A DNA stretch of 64,000 nt from Prevotellaceae bacterium. GTDB lineage: Bacteria > Bacteroidota > Bacteroidia > Bacteroidales > UBA932. The notes beneath the pieces were generated by a model. That model worked only from the letters and a program-made list of their open reading frames with translations, made no database searches and was not told the origin of the DNA. The stretch spans positions 46,440 to 110,439 of the forward strand of contig JAIRNF010000057.1 of NCBI GenBank assembly GCA_031258195.1. Reading direction: 5' to 3'. The stretch's first letter is position 1. Every line of letters starts with the position of its first letter. Position numbers and translations under genes: made by a program. Positions 32,813 through 42,575 of the stretch are shown here, in pieces.

Positions 32813-33262
32813 ATGAAAAATGGAATTATTTTAATTATCTGCACAACTTTACTGCTCTCGTGCGGAGGACAAAAGAAAAAGAATCAGGAATCGGAGAACT
32901 CTTCTACCACACAAAGCACAACTTCTACTAACGTAGATACACATAATGCCCAAAACTCACTGGACTATATGGGTTACTATCATGGCGTATTGCCTACCGC
33001 ATCGGGAGAAGGAATGGATGTTTGTATTACGCTGAACGACAGCATCTACACTAAAAAAATGGTATATATTGGAAAATCTGAAGAACCAATAATCTCAACC
33101 GGTCCATACAGCTGGAATAATGAAGGAAATACTATTACGCTACATAACGAAGAAAAACCAAATCAATACTTCGTAGGAGAAAATACGCTTACTCATCTTG
33201 ATATGGATGGAAATAAGATAGAAGGAGAACTTGCCGATAAGTATATCTTAAAAAAAGAATAG
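32813..33262 (+). CDS. NlpE-like lipoprotein without the CxxC motif
   Basis: The 149-residue protein has a lipoprotein signal peptide (IILIICTTLLLSC, cysteine 17) and a Ser/Thr-rich linker. A single NlpE N-terminal-type beta-barrel follows (MGYYHGVLPTASGEGM at about 53-68, then VCITLNDSIYTKKMVYIGK and PYSWNNEGNTITLHNEE). In classical NlpE the LP stretch reads LPCADC; here it is LPTASG, so the CxxC pair is absent. The only other cysteine is in DVCITL. NlpE-type proteins sense envelope or surface stress in enterobacteria, but such a role is not implied here. It is 42 bases before the M13 peptidase gene and may share its transcript. Confidence 0.78.
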   Translation: MKNGIILIICTTLLLSCGGQKKKNQESENSSTTQSTTSTNVDTHNAQNSLDYMGYYHGVLPTASGEGMDVCITLNDSIYTKKMVYIGKSEEPIISTGPYSWNNEGNTITLHNEEKPNQYFVGENTLTHLDMDGNKIEGELADKYILKKE

Positions 33263-33304
33263 CATCAACATAATATGAATAATTCTGTTTAAATAATATA
33301 ACAA

Positions 33305-35353
33305 ATGAAAAGACTAATTTATGTATCACTATTATGCGCTATCGCTATGAGCAGCTGTAATAATAGCAGTTCCCAAAAGCTTGGTTCGGGAATCGATATG
33401 TCGAATTTAGACACATCTGTAAATCCAATAGACGATTTTTACGATTATGCTACGGGAGGCTGGGCTAAAAATAACCCAATGCCCGCCGAGTATGCCCGCT
33501 ACGGTATTTTTGATAAGCTGGCGGAGGATAACCAAAAGCAAGTTCGCGAGCTAATTGAAGAAATTGCAAAACAACAAAATGAGCAAGGGTCGGTAGCTCA
33601 GAAAATCGGTACGCTTTATAACATGGGTATGGATAGCGATAAGCTAAACGCCGATGGTTTTGAACCGATAAAAGAAGAGCTACAAAATATTGCGGCTATT
33701 ACCGATGCTAAAGGCTTACAAGAAGAACTGGCAAATATGCATATGGCTGCCATCCATCCATTCTTCGGGTTGTTTGGCGAAGCCGATTTCAGCAACAGTA
33801 CTATGAATATTGCTTGGGTTTACCAAGGAGGGCTAGGTATGGGCGAGCGCGACTACTACCTAGATAACGATGAGCATACAAAAGAAATAAGAGCAAAGTA
33901 CAAAACGCTTATCACAAATATGCTTACATATGCCGATGCTCCTGCTATTCTTAAATCGCAGAAAACAGCAGAGCAACTGGCTACCGATATCATAAAACTC
34001 GAAACCCGTTTAGCTAAGGCTTCTATGAGCCGCGTTGACGAACGTAACCCTCACAATATTTTCAACAAAAAAACGGTTGAAGAGCTACAGGCTTTAGCAC
34101 CGGCTATTGATTTTAAAGCATACTTTGCAGCAATGGGAGTTCCCCAGCCGCAGAGCCTGAACGTAGGTCAGCCTGAATTTATGAAAGAGGTTAGCGCGAT
34201 CATTAAAGACGCTAATCTCAATGAGATAAAGGCTTATCTGGCATGGAACGTAATTAACGAAGCGGCGGCATTTTTAAGCGATCAGGCCGCAGAAGAAAAT
34301 TTCGCATTTTATGGTAAGGCATTATCGGGTCGTGAAGAAATGCAACCTCGCTGGAAAAGAGTTGTAAATACAACTAACGGTTCGCTTGGTGAAGCAGTTG
34401 GACAAATGTATGTAAAGAAATATTTTCCTGCCGAATCCAAAGATAGAATGGTTGCCTTGGTTAAGAATCTCCAAGACGCATTAAGTGAAAGAATAAACGG
34501 TCTTGAATGGATGAGTAACGAAACTAAAGCAAAAGCACAAGAAAAACTCGGAACTTTCCGTGTAAAAATCGGGTATCCTGACACGTGGAGAGATTACTCC
34601 GGTTTGGAAATTAAGGAAGATAGCTACTATGCAAATATCGTCCGCTCTCGCCAGTTCGAAATGGCTTATAATCTTAATAAAATAGACAAGCCTCTCGACC
34701 CAACCGAATGGGGAATGACTCCGCAAACGGTTAACGCGTATTATAACCCAACAACTAACGAGATTTGTTTCCCGGCTGGTATTCTACAACCTCCGTTCTT
34801 TAACGCCGCTGCCGACGATGCTGTTAACTACGGCGCTATTGGTGTAGTTATAGGACACGAAATGACACACGGTTTCGATGATCAAGGTCGCCAATACGAC
34901 AAGGATGGTAATCTTAAGGATTGGTGGACAGAAGACGATGCTACGAAATTTACAAACCGCACACAAGTTTTAGTTGACTTCTTCAATGGAATTGAAGTGG
35001 CTCCAGGCGTATTTGCCGACGGTAAGTTTACTCTAGGCGAGAATATTGCCGACAACGGTGGACTACAAGTATCGTGGGTTGCCGTGCAAAAGGCTATAAA
35101 AGACGGTAAAATTGCCGATGAACTAGATGGCTTTACCGCTGCGCAACGTTTCTTTATTGCATACTCTACTGTTTGGGCTGGTAATATCCGAGATAAAGAA
35201 ATATTGCGTCGCACAAAAGAAGACCCGCACTCGCTTGGTCGCTGGCGTGTAAACGCAACGCTAAAACATATCAACCAATTCTATGATGCGTTTGACGTAA
35301 AAGAAGGAGACGGTATGTACATTGCTCCCGAAGAACGTGCTGCTATTTGGTAG
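33305..35353 (+). CDS. pepO: M13-family zinc metallopeptidase (PepO/neprilysin-like)
   Basis: The 682-residue protein carries a lipoprotein signal peptide (SLLCAIAMSSC) and is probably anchored in the outer membrane or periplasm. Its large N-terminal half (about 35-430) is the alpha-helical M13_N domain (DDFYDYATGGWAKNNPMP, MGERDYYLDND). The catalytic half contains NAYYNPTTNEICFPAGILQP, the zinc site IGHEMTHGFDDQGRQYD (about 517-533) with HExxH, and the second zinc ligand Glu in GENIADNGGLQV (about 578). The end, IAPEERAAIW, is the usual M13 C-terminus, with its aromatic residue. It cleaves peptides of up to a few kilodaltons. A strong hairpin terminator follows. Confidence 0.94.
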   Translation: MKRLIYVSLLCAIAMSSCNNSSSQKLGSGIDMSNLDTSVNPIDDFYDYATGGWAKNNPMPAEYARYGIFDKLAEDNQKQVRELIEEIAKQQNEQGSVAQKIGTLYNMGMDSDKLNADGFEPIKEELQNIAAITDAKGLQEELANMHMAAIHPFFGLFGEADFSNSTMNIAWVYQGGLGMGERDYYLDNDEHTKEIRAKYKTLITNMLTYADAPAILKSQKTAEQLATDIIKLETRLAKASMSRVDERNPHNIFNKKTVEELQALAPAIDFKAYFAAMGVPQPQSLNVGQPEFMKEVSAIIKDANLNEIKAYLAWNVINEAAAFLSDQAAEENFAFYGKALSGREEMQPRWKRVVNTTNGSLGEAVGQMYVKKYFPAESKDRMVALVKNLQDALSERINGLEWMSNETKAKAQEKLGTFRVKIGYPDTWRDYSGLEIKEDSYYANIVRSRQFEMAYNLNKIDKPLDPTEWGMTPQTVNAYYNPTTNEICFPAGILQPPFFNAAADDAVNYGAIGVVIGHEMTHGFDDQGRQYDKDGNLKDWWTEDDATKFTNRTQVLVDFFNGIEVAPGVFADGKFTLGENIADNGGLQVSWVAVQKAIKDGKIADELDGFTAAQRFFIAYSTVWAGNIRDKEILRRTKEDPHSLGRWRVNATLKHINQFYDAFDVKEGDGMYIAPEERAAIW

Positions 35354-35369
35354 CAACAACCTTTATAAA

Positions 35370-35409
35370 ATAAAAGTAGCCTTTGCAAAATTGCAAAGGC
35401 TACTTTTAT
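35370..35409. terminator. Terminator hairpin after the M13 peptidase gene
   Basis: A perfect 19-bp stem (35370-35388 with 35391-35409) has almost no loop and AT-rich ends that provide T-runs on both strands. It is probably bidirectional, serving the M13 gene on the plus strand. Confidence 0.85.
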
Positions 35410-35453
35410 TTATATCATCATGCTAAACCAATATGAGACATTTCCTCTTTTAG

Positions 35454-35480
35454 CAGAGTCCTCCCGTTGGTCGGAATGAC
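35454..35480. repeat. Degenerate single arm of the repeat family (copy 7)
   Basis: CAGAGTCCTCCCGTTGGTCG followed by GAATGAC resembles the right arm of the palindromic repeats with several changes. No partner arm is present. It lies between the convergent M13 and leuS genes. Confidence 0.5.
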
Positions 35481-35528
35481 AAGTTCTTATTAAGCCGATT
35501 TTTTAATCCGTTTGGAACAAAGTTCTGT

Positions 35529-38363
35529 TTAAACTACAATGTTTACAATCTTTCCAAGTACTACAATAATTTTCTTAGGTGTTTTACCTTCGAGCCAACG
35601 TACAGCGTTTTCGTCTGCTAACACTTCTTTTTCTACCTCGGCAGGACTAAGCGATAGCGGAAGTGGTTTCTTAAACCTCATTTTCCCGTTAAACGATACA
35701 GGATATTCAAACGTATTTTTAACCAAATATTGCTCGTTAAATTCAGGGAATTTGGCTTTGGTAACGCTATCTTTATGCCCAAGCATTTCCCATAGTTCCT
35801 CGCAAATATGGGGCGCGAATGGAGAGAGCAGAATGGTTAAAGGCTCTAGCATTTCTCGCTTATTACATTTTAAATCACCCAACTCGTTAACGCAAATCAT
35901 AAATGCGCTAACAGCTGTATTGAACGAAAATGTTTCGATATCCTGCTGTACTTTCTTTATAGTTTTGTGTAGCACTTTCAGCTCTTTATCGTTTGCCTCT
36001 TCGTCAGAAACGTTAGGTTCATTCTTTTCATCATGAAATAATCGCCAGAATTTACGCAAGAAACGATGTACACCGTCTATTCCCTTAGTGTCCCAAGGTT
36101 TTGCCTGCTCTAGCGGACCTAGAAACATTTCGTACATACGAAGCGTATCGGCTCCGTACTTCTTAACCATATCGTCAGGATTAACTACGTTGTAGTAAGA
36201 CTTCGACATCTTCTCAACCGCCCATCCACAGATATATTTACCATCTTCAAGTATTAACTCTGCATCTTTATACTCCGGTGACCATGCTCGCCATTTTTCG
36301 ACATCAAGAACATCGTTCTCTACAATATTTACATCAACATGAATTTCCATTGTAGCGTAATCGTCCTTTAAACCATTCGATACGTACTTATTCGTACCTT
36401 TTACGCGATATACAAAGTTAGAACGTCCCTGTATCATCCCTTGGTTGACTAACTTCTGGAAAGGTTCGTCCATACTCGCAACTCCAAGGTCGAACAAAAA
36501 TTTGTTCCAAAATCTGCTATATACAAGGTGACCTGTCGCATGTTCGGTACCGCCTACATATAAATCTACATTTTTCCAGTAAGCATCGGCTTTTTTAGAT
36601 ACCAAAGCCTCGTTATTATGCGGATCCATGTAGCGTAAAAAATAAGCCGACGATCCTGCAAAACCGGGCATTGTGCAAAACTCTAATGGAAAAATAGTCT
36701 TGTTGTCTATTTTAGATGTCTCAACCACTTCTCTATTTTGTTCGTCCCAAGCCCATTTAGTAGCTCGTCTTAATGGCGGTTCGCCTGTTTCAGTAGGCAA
36801 GAATTTATCCACCTCGGGTAGTTCGAGTGGAAGATCGCTTACATCAAGCATGTGAGGGATATCATTCTTATAGTACACAGGAAAAGGCTCTCCCCAGTAT
36901 CGCTGACGGCTAAAAATAGCATCGCGTAAACGATAGTTTACCTTAACTTTACCCAATCCTTTCTCTTCGATATATTGCTTAGTTTTAGCGATAGCATCTT
37001 GTACGCTCAAGCCATTCAACACCAAACCTCCTTCTATACTTTTACCCGGTTGCGGTGAGTTCATCATAATCCCCTCTTTGGCATCGAAACTTTCTTCCGA
37101 GATATCGCAACCCTCAATTAGCGGAACGATAGGTAAGCTGAAGTGCTTAGCAAAGTCATAGTCGCGGCTATCGTGTCCCGGAACAGCCATAATAGCACCT
37201 GTTCCGTATCCTGCCAATACATAATCTGATATCCAGATCGGAATTTCTATTCCACTCAACGGATTGATAGCGTATGAACCGGTGAATACACCTGTTACTT
37301 TTCTGTCTGCAATACGCTCACGTTCGGTGCGACGTTTAACGGCTTCAAGATATTTATCGACTTCTGCTTTTTGTTCGGACTTTACCAGTAGCTGTACATA
37401 GTCGCTTTCGGGAGCAAGCACCATAAAGGTTACGCCGAATATAGTATCTGCCCTCGTTGTAAATATTTCGATATTAACGTCTGCGTCTTTTACTTTAAAC
37501 AGCATTTCAGCCCCCTCGCTACGACCAATCCAGTTACGCTGCATTTCTTTTAGCGAGTCCGTCCACTCAATCATATCAAGTCCGTCTAACAAACGTTGTG
37601 CATATGCCGAAACACGAAGACACCATTGGCTCATTACCTTTTGCACAACGGGAAAACCACCACGAATAGAAAGCCCCTCGCTTACTTCGTCGTTAGCAAG
37701 TACGGTTCCTAAATCGGGCGACCAGTTTACCATAGTATCGCCTTTGTATGCAATACGGTAATTAAGCAATATCTCCTGCTGTTCTTTTTCACTTTTTGCA
37801 TTCCATTCGTCGGCGGTAAAATTCATTTCCTCGCCACATGCAACGTTAAGCCCGATTGAGCCTTGTTGCTTAAAGCATTCTATCAACTCCTCAATAGGAC
37901 GTGCCTGCTGCTCGTCGTAGCAATAGTAAGAGTTAAACATCCTGATAAATGCCCACTGTGTCCACTTATAGTATGCCGGATCGCTTGTGCAAAGTTCTCT
38001 ATCGGTATCGTACGAGAGGCCTAAAATCTGCAGCTGCTCTCCGTAACGCTTAATATTCTTTTCGGTAGTAATAGCAGGGTGTTGACCTGTTTGAATGGCA
38101 TACTGCTCGGCAGGTAACCCAAATGCATCGTACCCCATAGGATGTAGTACGTTAAAGCCATTGAGGTGCTTATAACGGCTGTATATATCCGATGCAATGT
38201 ACCCCAGCGGATGCCCTACATGCAGACCAACTCCTGATGGGTAGGGAAACATATCGAGTACATAGTATTTCGGCTTCGAGGTGTCTTCCGCAACCTTATA
38301 GGTTTTATCGGCAATCCAGCGTAATTGCCACTTTTTCTCAATTTCGGGAAAATTGTATTCCAT
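35529..38363 (-). CDS. leuS: Leucyl-tRNA synthetase
   Basis: The 944-residue class I synthetase charges tRNA-Leu. It has the HIGH-type motif HVGH at residues 48-51 ([16 protein letters not shown]), the CP1 editing domain with [18 protein letters not shown] and [19 protein letters not shown], and KMSKS at 718-722. The C-terminal anticodon-binding part ends in the short domain with [18 protein letters not shown]. An insertion around residues 650-700 with [18 protein letters not shown] is seen in Bacteroidota LeuS proteins. The start ATG is supported by a full promoter 23 bases upstream. Confidence 0.97.
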   Translation of the reverse strand: MEYNFPEIEKKWQLRWIADKTYKVAEDTSKPKYYVLDMFPYPSGVGLHVGHPLGYIASDIYSRYKHLNGFNVLHPMGYDAFGLPAEQYAIQTGQHPAITTEKNIKRYGEQLQILGLSYDTDRELCTSDPAYYKWTQWAFIRMFNSYYCYDEQQARPIEELIECFKQQGSIGLNVACGEEMNFTADEWNAKSEKEQQEILLNYRIAYKGDTMVNWSPDLGTVLANDEVSEGLSIRGGFPVVQKVMSQWCLRVSAYAQRLLDGLDMIEWTDSLKEMQRNWIGRSEGAEMLFKVKDADVNIEIFTTRADTIFGVTFMVLAPESDYVQLLVKSEQKAEVDKYLEAVKRRTERERIADRKVTGVFTGSYAINPLSGIEIPIWISDYVLAGYGTGAIMAVPGHDSRDYDFAKHFSLPIVPLIEGCDISEESFDAKEGIMMNSPQPGKSIEGGLVLNGLSVQDAIAKTKQYIEEKGLGKVKVNYRLRDAIFSRQRYWGEPFPVYYKNDIPHMLDVSDLPLELPEVDKFLPTETGEPPLRRATKWAWDEQNREVVETSKIDNKTIFPLEFCTMPGFAGSSAYFLRYMDPHNNEALVSKKADAYWKNVDLYVGGTEHATGHLVYSRFWNKFLFDLGVASMDEPFQKLVNQGMIQGRSNFVYRVKGTNKYVSNGLKDDYATMEIHVDVNIVENDVLDVEKWRAWSPEYKDAELILEDGKYICGWAVEKMSKSYYNVVNPDDMVKKYGADTLRMYEMFLGPLEQAKPWDTKGIDGVHRFLRKFWRLFHDEKNEPNVSDEEANDKELKVLHKTIKKVQQDIETFSFNTAVSAFMICVNELGDLKCNKREMLEPLTILLSPFAPHICEELWEMLGHKDSVTKAKFPEFNEQYLVKNTFEYPVSFNGKMRFKKPLPLSLSPAEVEKEVLADENAVRWLEGKTPKKIIVVLGKIVNIVV

Positions 38364-38386
38364 GCCTATTACTTAAAAAATGAAGG

Positions 38387-38416
38387 CGAAGATAGTGAAT
38401 TCGGAGAGAATTACAA
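38387..38416 (-). promoter_or_regulatory. Putative promoter of leuS
   Basis: On the minus strand TTG (38416-38414) and TATCTTCG (38394-38387) are separated by exactly 19 bases. The second element has one mismatch to TAnnTTTG. The leuS ATG is 23 bases downstream. Confidence 0.55.
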
Positions 38417-38434
38417 GCCAAATTATAGACCTTT

Positions 38435-38453
38435 GTCATTTCGAGCGAAACGA
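38435..38453. repeat. Single arm of the repeat family (copy 8)
   Basis: GTCATTTCGAGCGAAACGA matches the left arm of the palindromic repeats, but no right arm follows. It lies in the divergent leuS/HD-protein intergenic region, unlike most other copies, which follow gene ends. Confidence 0.6.
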
Positions 38454-38519
38454 CGTGCCAAGAAGACTTTACAAGATAATATAAAATGACTAACTTTCCG
38501 CCCTAATTTAAGGTAACAT

Positions 38520-39761
38520 ATGAGCTTATCAAAACCCAAGCAAAAAATCATCAACGACCCTGTACACGGGTTTATCAACATACCGGCAAATCTGGCTTAC
38601 GAGCTAATTGCACATCCATACATGCAGCGCTTGCGTAACATTAAGCAGGCAGGGCTAACCTATTTGGTTTATCCGGGAGCCTGCCACAATCGCTTTCAGC
38701 ACGCATTGGGCGCCATGCATTTGATGACACAAGCCATAGAAGCACTGCAATCTAAAGGTCATGAAATAACCGACGAAGAAAAAGAAGCGGCACAATGCGC
38801 TATTTTACTGCATGATATTGGTCATGGTCCTTTCAGCCATACGCTAGAACACAGCATCGTTGAAAATATTGATCACGAAGAACTTTCGCTTTTACTAATG
38901 GATGAGCTAAATAGGCAGCTTAACAGCCGGCTGAATATGGCTTTGCAAATCTTTAACGGTACCTATTCTAAGCAGTTTTTACATCAGCTGGTATCAAGCC
39001 AGCTGGACGTTGACAGGCTCGATTACCTTAGTCGCGATAGCTTTTTCTCTGGTGTAGCCGAAGGTATGATTGGGCTCGAACGTATTATAAAGATGCTAAA
39101 CATAAGCAACGGTGAGTTGGTTGTGGAGGCAAAAGCTATTTATTCTATCGAAAAATTTCTTATCTCGCGCCATCTTATGTATTGGCAGGTTTATCTTCAT
39201 AAAACGGTAGTTTCGGCAGAACAGCTGCTTATTAAAATACTACAGCGTGCTAAAGAGTTAGTTCGTAATGGAGCGGATATATTTGCCTCACCCTCTCTAA
39301 ATTTCTTTTTACACAATGCTGTTTCCATTGAAGATTTTAGAAAGACAGATGATTCTTCAGGTAACCCGTTAGAGCAATTTGCTCAGCTTACCGATAGCGA
39401 TGTCGATTGTGCCATATCGGTTTGGGCTAAACATCCCGATAAAGTGCTATCGGAACTTTGTCAATGCTTACTATCGCGAAAATTGTTCAGAGTAGAAATG
39501 AGCAACGAGCCATTTAATGAAGAGCGAATAGACAAAGAGAAGCGCAAGGCTCAGCAACATTTACAGTTATCGAAAAATGATGTAAGCTATTTTGTAACAC
39601 ATACCGATGTTAGCAATAAGGCTTATGCAAAAAGCGATAACCCCATAAAGATCCTATTTAATAACGGTGATTTGAAAGATGTAACAGAAGTTTCGGATAT
39701 TTTAGGTTCTGTAGCTTTTTCTAAAGTTACCCGCAAGTATATTCTGTGCTATCCAAAATAG
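38520..39761 (+). CDS. HD-domain phosphohydrolase (dNTPase/SAMHD1-like)
   Basis: The 413-residue protein has a complete HD metal site: H61 (NRFQHALGAMH), H98-D99 (AILLHDIGHGPFSHTLEHS) and a later Asp in LDVDRLDYLSRDSFFSG at about 160-175. The opening INDPVHGFINIPANLAYELI and QRLRNIKQAGLTYLVYPGA are characteristic of the YdhJ/SAMHD1-like branch, whose members hydrolyse dNTPs or related nucleotides. The exact substrate is not known. The rest is helical with no added domain visible. It is divergent from leuS and precedes ychF, with repeat copy 9 between them. Confidence 0.88.
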   Translation: MSLSKPKQKIINDPVHGFINIPANLAYELIAHPYMQRLRNIKQAGLTYLVYPGACHNRFQHALGAMHLMTQAIEALQSKGHEITDEEKEAAQCAILLHDIGHGPFSHTLEHSIVENIDHEELSLLLMDELNRQLNSRLNMALQIFNGTYSKQFLHQLVSSQLDVDRLDYLSRDSFFSGVAEGMIGLERIIKMLNISNGELVVEAKAIYSIEKFLISRHLMYWQVYLHKTVVSAEQLLIKILQRAKELVRNGADIFASPSLNFFLHNAVSIEDFRKTDDSSGNPLEQFAQLTDSDVDCAISVWAKHPDKVLSELCQCLLSRKLFRVEMSNEPFNEERIDKEKRKAQQHLQLSKNDVSYFVTHTDVSNKAYAKSDNPIKILFNNGDLKDVTEVSDILGSVAFSKVTRKYILCYPK

Positions 39762-39802
39762 ATCAAAGATTTTAGGGTAATATACCTATACCACAAAATA
39801 TA

Positions 39803-39885
39803 CGTCATTTCGAGCGAAGCGAGAAATCTCTCGAATAATAGCAACACGCTGAATGAGGAGATTTCTCGCTTCGCTCGAAATGACG
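39803..39885 (+). repeat. Palindromic intergenic repeat, copy 9 (long form)
   Basis: Perfect 28-base arms at 39803-39830 and 39858-39885 surround a 27-base spacer containing AGCAACACGCTGAATGAG. This is the cleanest representative of the family. It lies about 40 bases after the HD-protein stop. Confidence 0.93.
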
Positions 39886-39949
39886 GAGTTGGTTTTAGCA
39901 TATCTTTTTTTGTCTTTAGATCTTTCGTTTACGAATGCTTATTTTTCCG

Positions 39950-39957
39950 TACCTTTG
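39950..39957 (+). promoter_or_regulatory. Putative -7 element for ychF
   Basis: TACCTTTG matches TAnnTTTG and lies 29 bases before the ychF ATG. A TTTA about 20 bases upstream might be a weak -33 element. Confidence 0.45.
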
Positions 39958-39986
39958 CTGCCCGAAACTAAAAATGTAAGTAAACT

Positions 39987-41090
39987 ATGGCACTTCAGTG
40001 CGGTATTGTAGGGCTTCCAAACGTAGGTAAGTCAACACTGTTTAACTGCCTGTCTAATGCAAGAGCACAGGCGGCAAATTTTCCTTTTTGTACAATAGAA
40101 CCTAACGTGGGCGTTATTACTGTTCCCGACGAACGGTTAACAAAACTCGCCAAGCTGGTAAAGCCTCACCGTATAGTCCCTACAACGGTTGAAATAGTTG
40201 ATATTGCAGGGCTGGTAAAAGGCGCTAGTAAAGGCGAAGGATTAGGGAATAAATTTCTTGCTAACATTCGCGAAACTGATGCCATTCTACACGTTTTACG
40301 CTGTTTTGATGATGAAAATGTAACCCACGTTGATGGGTCGGTTGATCCTGTTCGTGATAAGAAGATTATTGATACCGAACTCCAGCTAAAAGATATGGAA
40401 ACGGTTGAAGCTCGCATCTCTAAGGTACAAAAACAGGCACAAACAGGAGGCGATAAAACGGCAAAGCGTTTATATGATATTCTCGTTCAATATAAGACAG
40501 TCCTAGAGCAGGGAAAATCTGCACATGCTGTAAAGCTGGATAACAAGGAAGATCAGAAGCTGGCAAATGATTTATTCTTGCTGACTGATAAGCCCGTTCT
40601 ATACGTTTGTAACGTAGATGAAGCAAGCGCTGTAAGTGGCAACAAGTATGTAGAAATGGTTCGCGAAGCAATAAAAGAAGAAGGTGCCGACCTGCTTGTT
40701 GTTGCGGCTAAAACCGAATCGGAAATTGCCGAGCTGGAAACTTATGAAGAACGTCAAATGTTCTTGGAAGAAGTAGGATTAAAAGAGTCGGGTGTATCTC
40801 GCCTTATTAAAGCGGCGTATGCTTTGCTAAATCTTGAAACTTACTTTACCGCAGGAGTTCAAGAAGTACGTGCATGGACATATCCTAAGGGAACAAAAGC
40901 GCCACAAGCCGCAGGTGTTATCCATACCGACTTCGAAAAAGGTTTTATCCGTGCGGAGGTTATAAAATATAACGACTATATCGAGTTAGGTTCTGAAGCC
41001 GCTGTAAAAGAAGCGGGAAAGATGGCTGTAGAAGGTAAAGAATATGTGGTGCAAGACGGCGATATTATGCACTTTCGTTTTAATGTATAG
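39987..41090 (+). CDS. ychF: Redox-regulated ATPase YchF (Obg/OLA1 family)
   Basis: The 367-residue P-loop protein associates with ribosomes and hydrolyses ATP rather than GTP. Motifs are GLPNVGKSTLFN (P-loop, residues 9-19), NFPFCTIEPNVGVI (switch I region), VDIAGLVKGASKGEGLGNKF (G3, about 73-92), and NVDEAS in place of the NKxD guanine motif, as expected for an ATP-binding member. The coiled-coil insertion at about 135-200 and the C-terminal TGS domain (AWTYPKGTKAPQAAG, HTDFEKGFIRAEVI) are present. The length matches the family closely. Confidence 0.97.
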   Translation: MALQCGIVGLPNVGKSTLFNCLSNARAQAANFPFCTIEPNVGVITVPDERLTKLAKLVKPHRIVPTTVEIVDIAGLVKGASKGEGLGNKFLANIRETDAILHVLRCFDDENVTHVDGSVDPVRDKKIIDTELQLKDMETVEARISKVQKQAQTGGDKTAKRLYDILVQYKTVLEQGKSAHAVKLDNKEDQKLANDLFLLTDKPVLYVCNVDEASAVSGNKYVEMVREAIKEEGADLLVVAAKTESEIAELETYEERQMFLEEVGLKESGVSRLIKAAYALLNLETYFTAGVQEVRAWTYPKGTKAPQAAGVIHTDFEKGFIRAEVIKYNDYIELGSEAAVKEAGKMAVEGKEYVVQDGDIMHFRFNV

Positions 41091-41138
41091 CTACTCAATT
41101 GAGCAAAGAATAAAGACAAAAGATCAAACAGCTATAGC

Positions 41139-41221
41139 GTCATTTCGAACACAAAGTGAGAAGTCTCTTAAACAGCAGCAGTACGTTGAATCAAAAGATT
41201 TCTCGCTTTGCTCGAAATGAC
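41139..41221 (+). repeat. Palindromic intergenic repeat, copy 10 (long form, imperfect)
   Basis: Arms at 41139-41166 and 41196-41221 pair imperfectly (GAACACAAAGTGAGAAGTCT against the usual core). The spacer CAGCAGCAGTACGTTGAATC matches the other long copies. It lies between convergent ychF and the M23 peptidase gene, and its right edge is 3 bases from the peptidase stop. Confidence 0.88.
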
Positions 41222-41224
41222 AGA

Positions 41225-42550
41225 TTATTCGGCAGATTTTTCGTTAGGCAACTTTACCTCTATAGGCAAAAGGGGATGAACAAACGCTTCCTTATCATTA
41301 AAATCCTCTTCTTTATTTAACCGTGCTACCCATATATTTACTAGCGAGTCGTAAGCGGCCCTATTCTCTTCTTTCACCGGTTCAACAGGAGGTGACTTCA
41401 TAGTCAACGGATTAATAGGTGAGCCACTTTTCCAAACTCTAAAATCCAAGTGCGGACCCGTTGAAAGACCTGTGCTACCAACATAACCTATAACCTGCCC
41501 CTGGCTTACACGAGTGCCGACATTAATCCCTTTTGCATATCCCTGAAGATGTAAATATGCTGTAGTGTAGATACTGTTATGCTTTATTTTTACTGTATTC
41601 CCTCCCCCGCTTGTATATTTCTTCTCTATAACAGCTCCGTCGCCAATAGTCATTACAGGAGTCCCGGCAGGAGCAGCATAGTCAACTCCTGTATGAGGTC
41701 GAACTATTTTTAAAATAGGATGCTTACGTGCATGAGTAAAATGTGATGAGATGCGAGAAAACTTCAACGGTGCTTTTAAAAATGCTTTCTTAAGGCTATT
41801 ACCTTGCTCGTCGAAATAACTGCCTATACTATCTTGTACAAAGTAAAAAGCGTAGTAGTCTTTACCGGAATGGTTGAAGCGTGCTGCGTATATATGATCT
41901 ACACCCATAGATACGCTGTCGTTAACAAACCTTTCGTCGTAAATGGCTGTAAAATTATCACCTTTTTGAAGCCCAAAGAAATCGATAGACCACGCATAAA
42001 TATCAGATAAGTCTAACGAGAGCGTTCGAGTAATACCTTTCTCTGCAACGGCATTCCATAATGAGGTGGTAATAGCCGCTTCGCTCAACTTACGCTCTAC
42101 AGTAAGCGGTTTGGCTCCGTACTCAATTTTAAATGTATCGTTAAGGTGAAAAACAGCATATTCTATAGGAGATATTTCATATGCGAAATATTTTAACGCT
42201 CGAGTTGAATCAAGTGAGCGAAATGCTTTATACGTGTGTCCGGCTTTTATTGTGCGAAAATCGAAATCGTCTTTAGTAAGCAATGAGAGCTGCGTGATAT
42301 TAGCGGCAGAAGCACCATGGTTAGAAAATAGCTGAGACAGAACTTGTCCTTGCTTTATCACGCCATCTTCAACATCAAAAGAATCTATAGGTATTCCGTA
42401 TTCTAAAATTGGGAGTTCTTCAATAATAACAGCAGCCTCTTCTACTTTTACTTTTTCTGTTATAGGATAAAACTTCCATATTAAAACTCCTATAATTGCC
42501 ACTAACGCGACAACAACAATAGCTATTATGCTTTTCTTCTTCATCTCCAA
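41225..42550 (-). CDS. M23-family murein endopeptidase, membrane-anchored
   Basis: The 441-residue protein has an N-terminal membrane anchor (KKKSIIAIVVVALVAIIGVL). A LysM-like or OapA-type region (FDFRTIKAGHTYKAFRSLDS, about 90-115) precedes a periplasmic middle part. A C-terminal LytM/M23 domain carries the zinc motifs HTGVDYAAPAGTPV (His and Asp, about 284-297) and HLDFRVWKSG (HxD, about 362), plus the intermediate AYLHLQGYAKG. These proteins cut peptide cross-links in peptidoglycan or act as regulators of amidases. The active-site residues look intact, so hydrolysis is likely. A charged C-terminal tail of about 60 residues follows the domain. It is downstream of a YitT-family gene on the same strand, 25 bases apart, and is probably co-transcribed. 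Confidence 0.9.
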   Translation of the reverse strand: MEMKKKSIIAIVVVALVAIIGVLIWKFYPITEKVKVEEAAVIIEELPILEYGIPIDSFDVEDGVIKQGQVLSQLFSNHGASAANITQLSLLTKDDFDFRTIKAGHTYKAFRSLDSTRALKYFAYEISPIEYAVFHLNDTFKIEYGAKPLTVERKLSEAAITTSLWNAVAEKGITRTLSLDLSDIYAWSIDFFGLQKGDNFTAIYDERFVNDSVSMGVDHIYAARFNHSGKDYYAFYFVQDSIGSYFDEQGNSLKKAFLKAPLKFSRISSHFTHARKHPILKIVRPHTGVDYAAPAGTPVMTIGDGAVIEKKYTSGGGNTVKIKHNSIYTTAYLHLQGYAKGINVGTRVSQGQVIGYVGSTGLSTGPHLDFRVWKSGSPINPLTMKSPPVEPVKEENRAAYDSLVNIWVARLNKEEDFNDKEAFVHPLLPIEVKLPNEKSAE

Positions 42551-42575
42551 CCCTATTTATAGTTTGAAAAATAAG

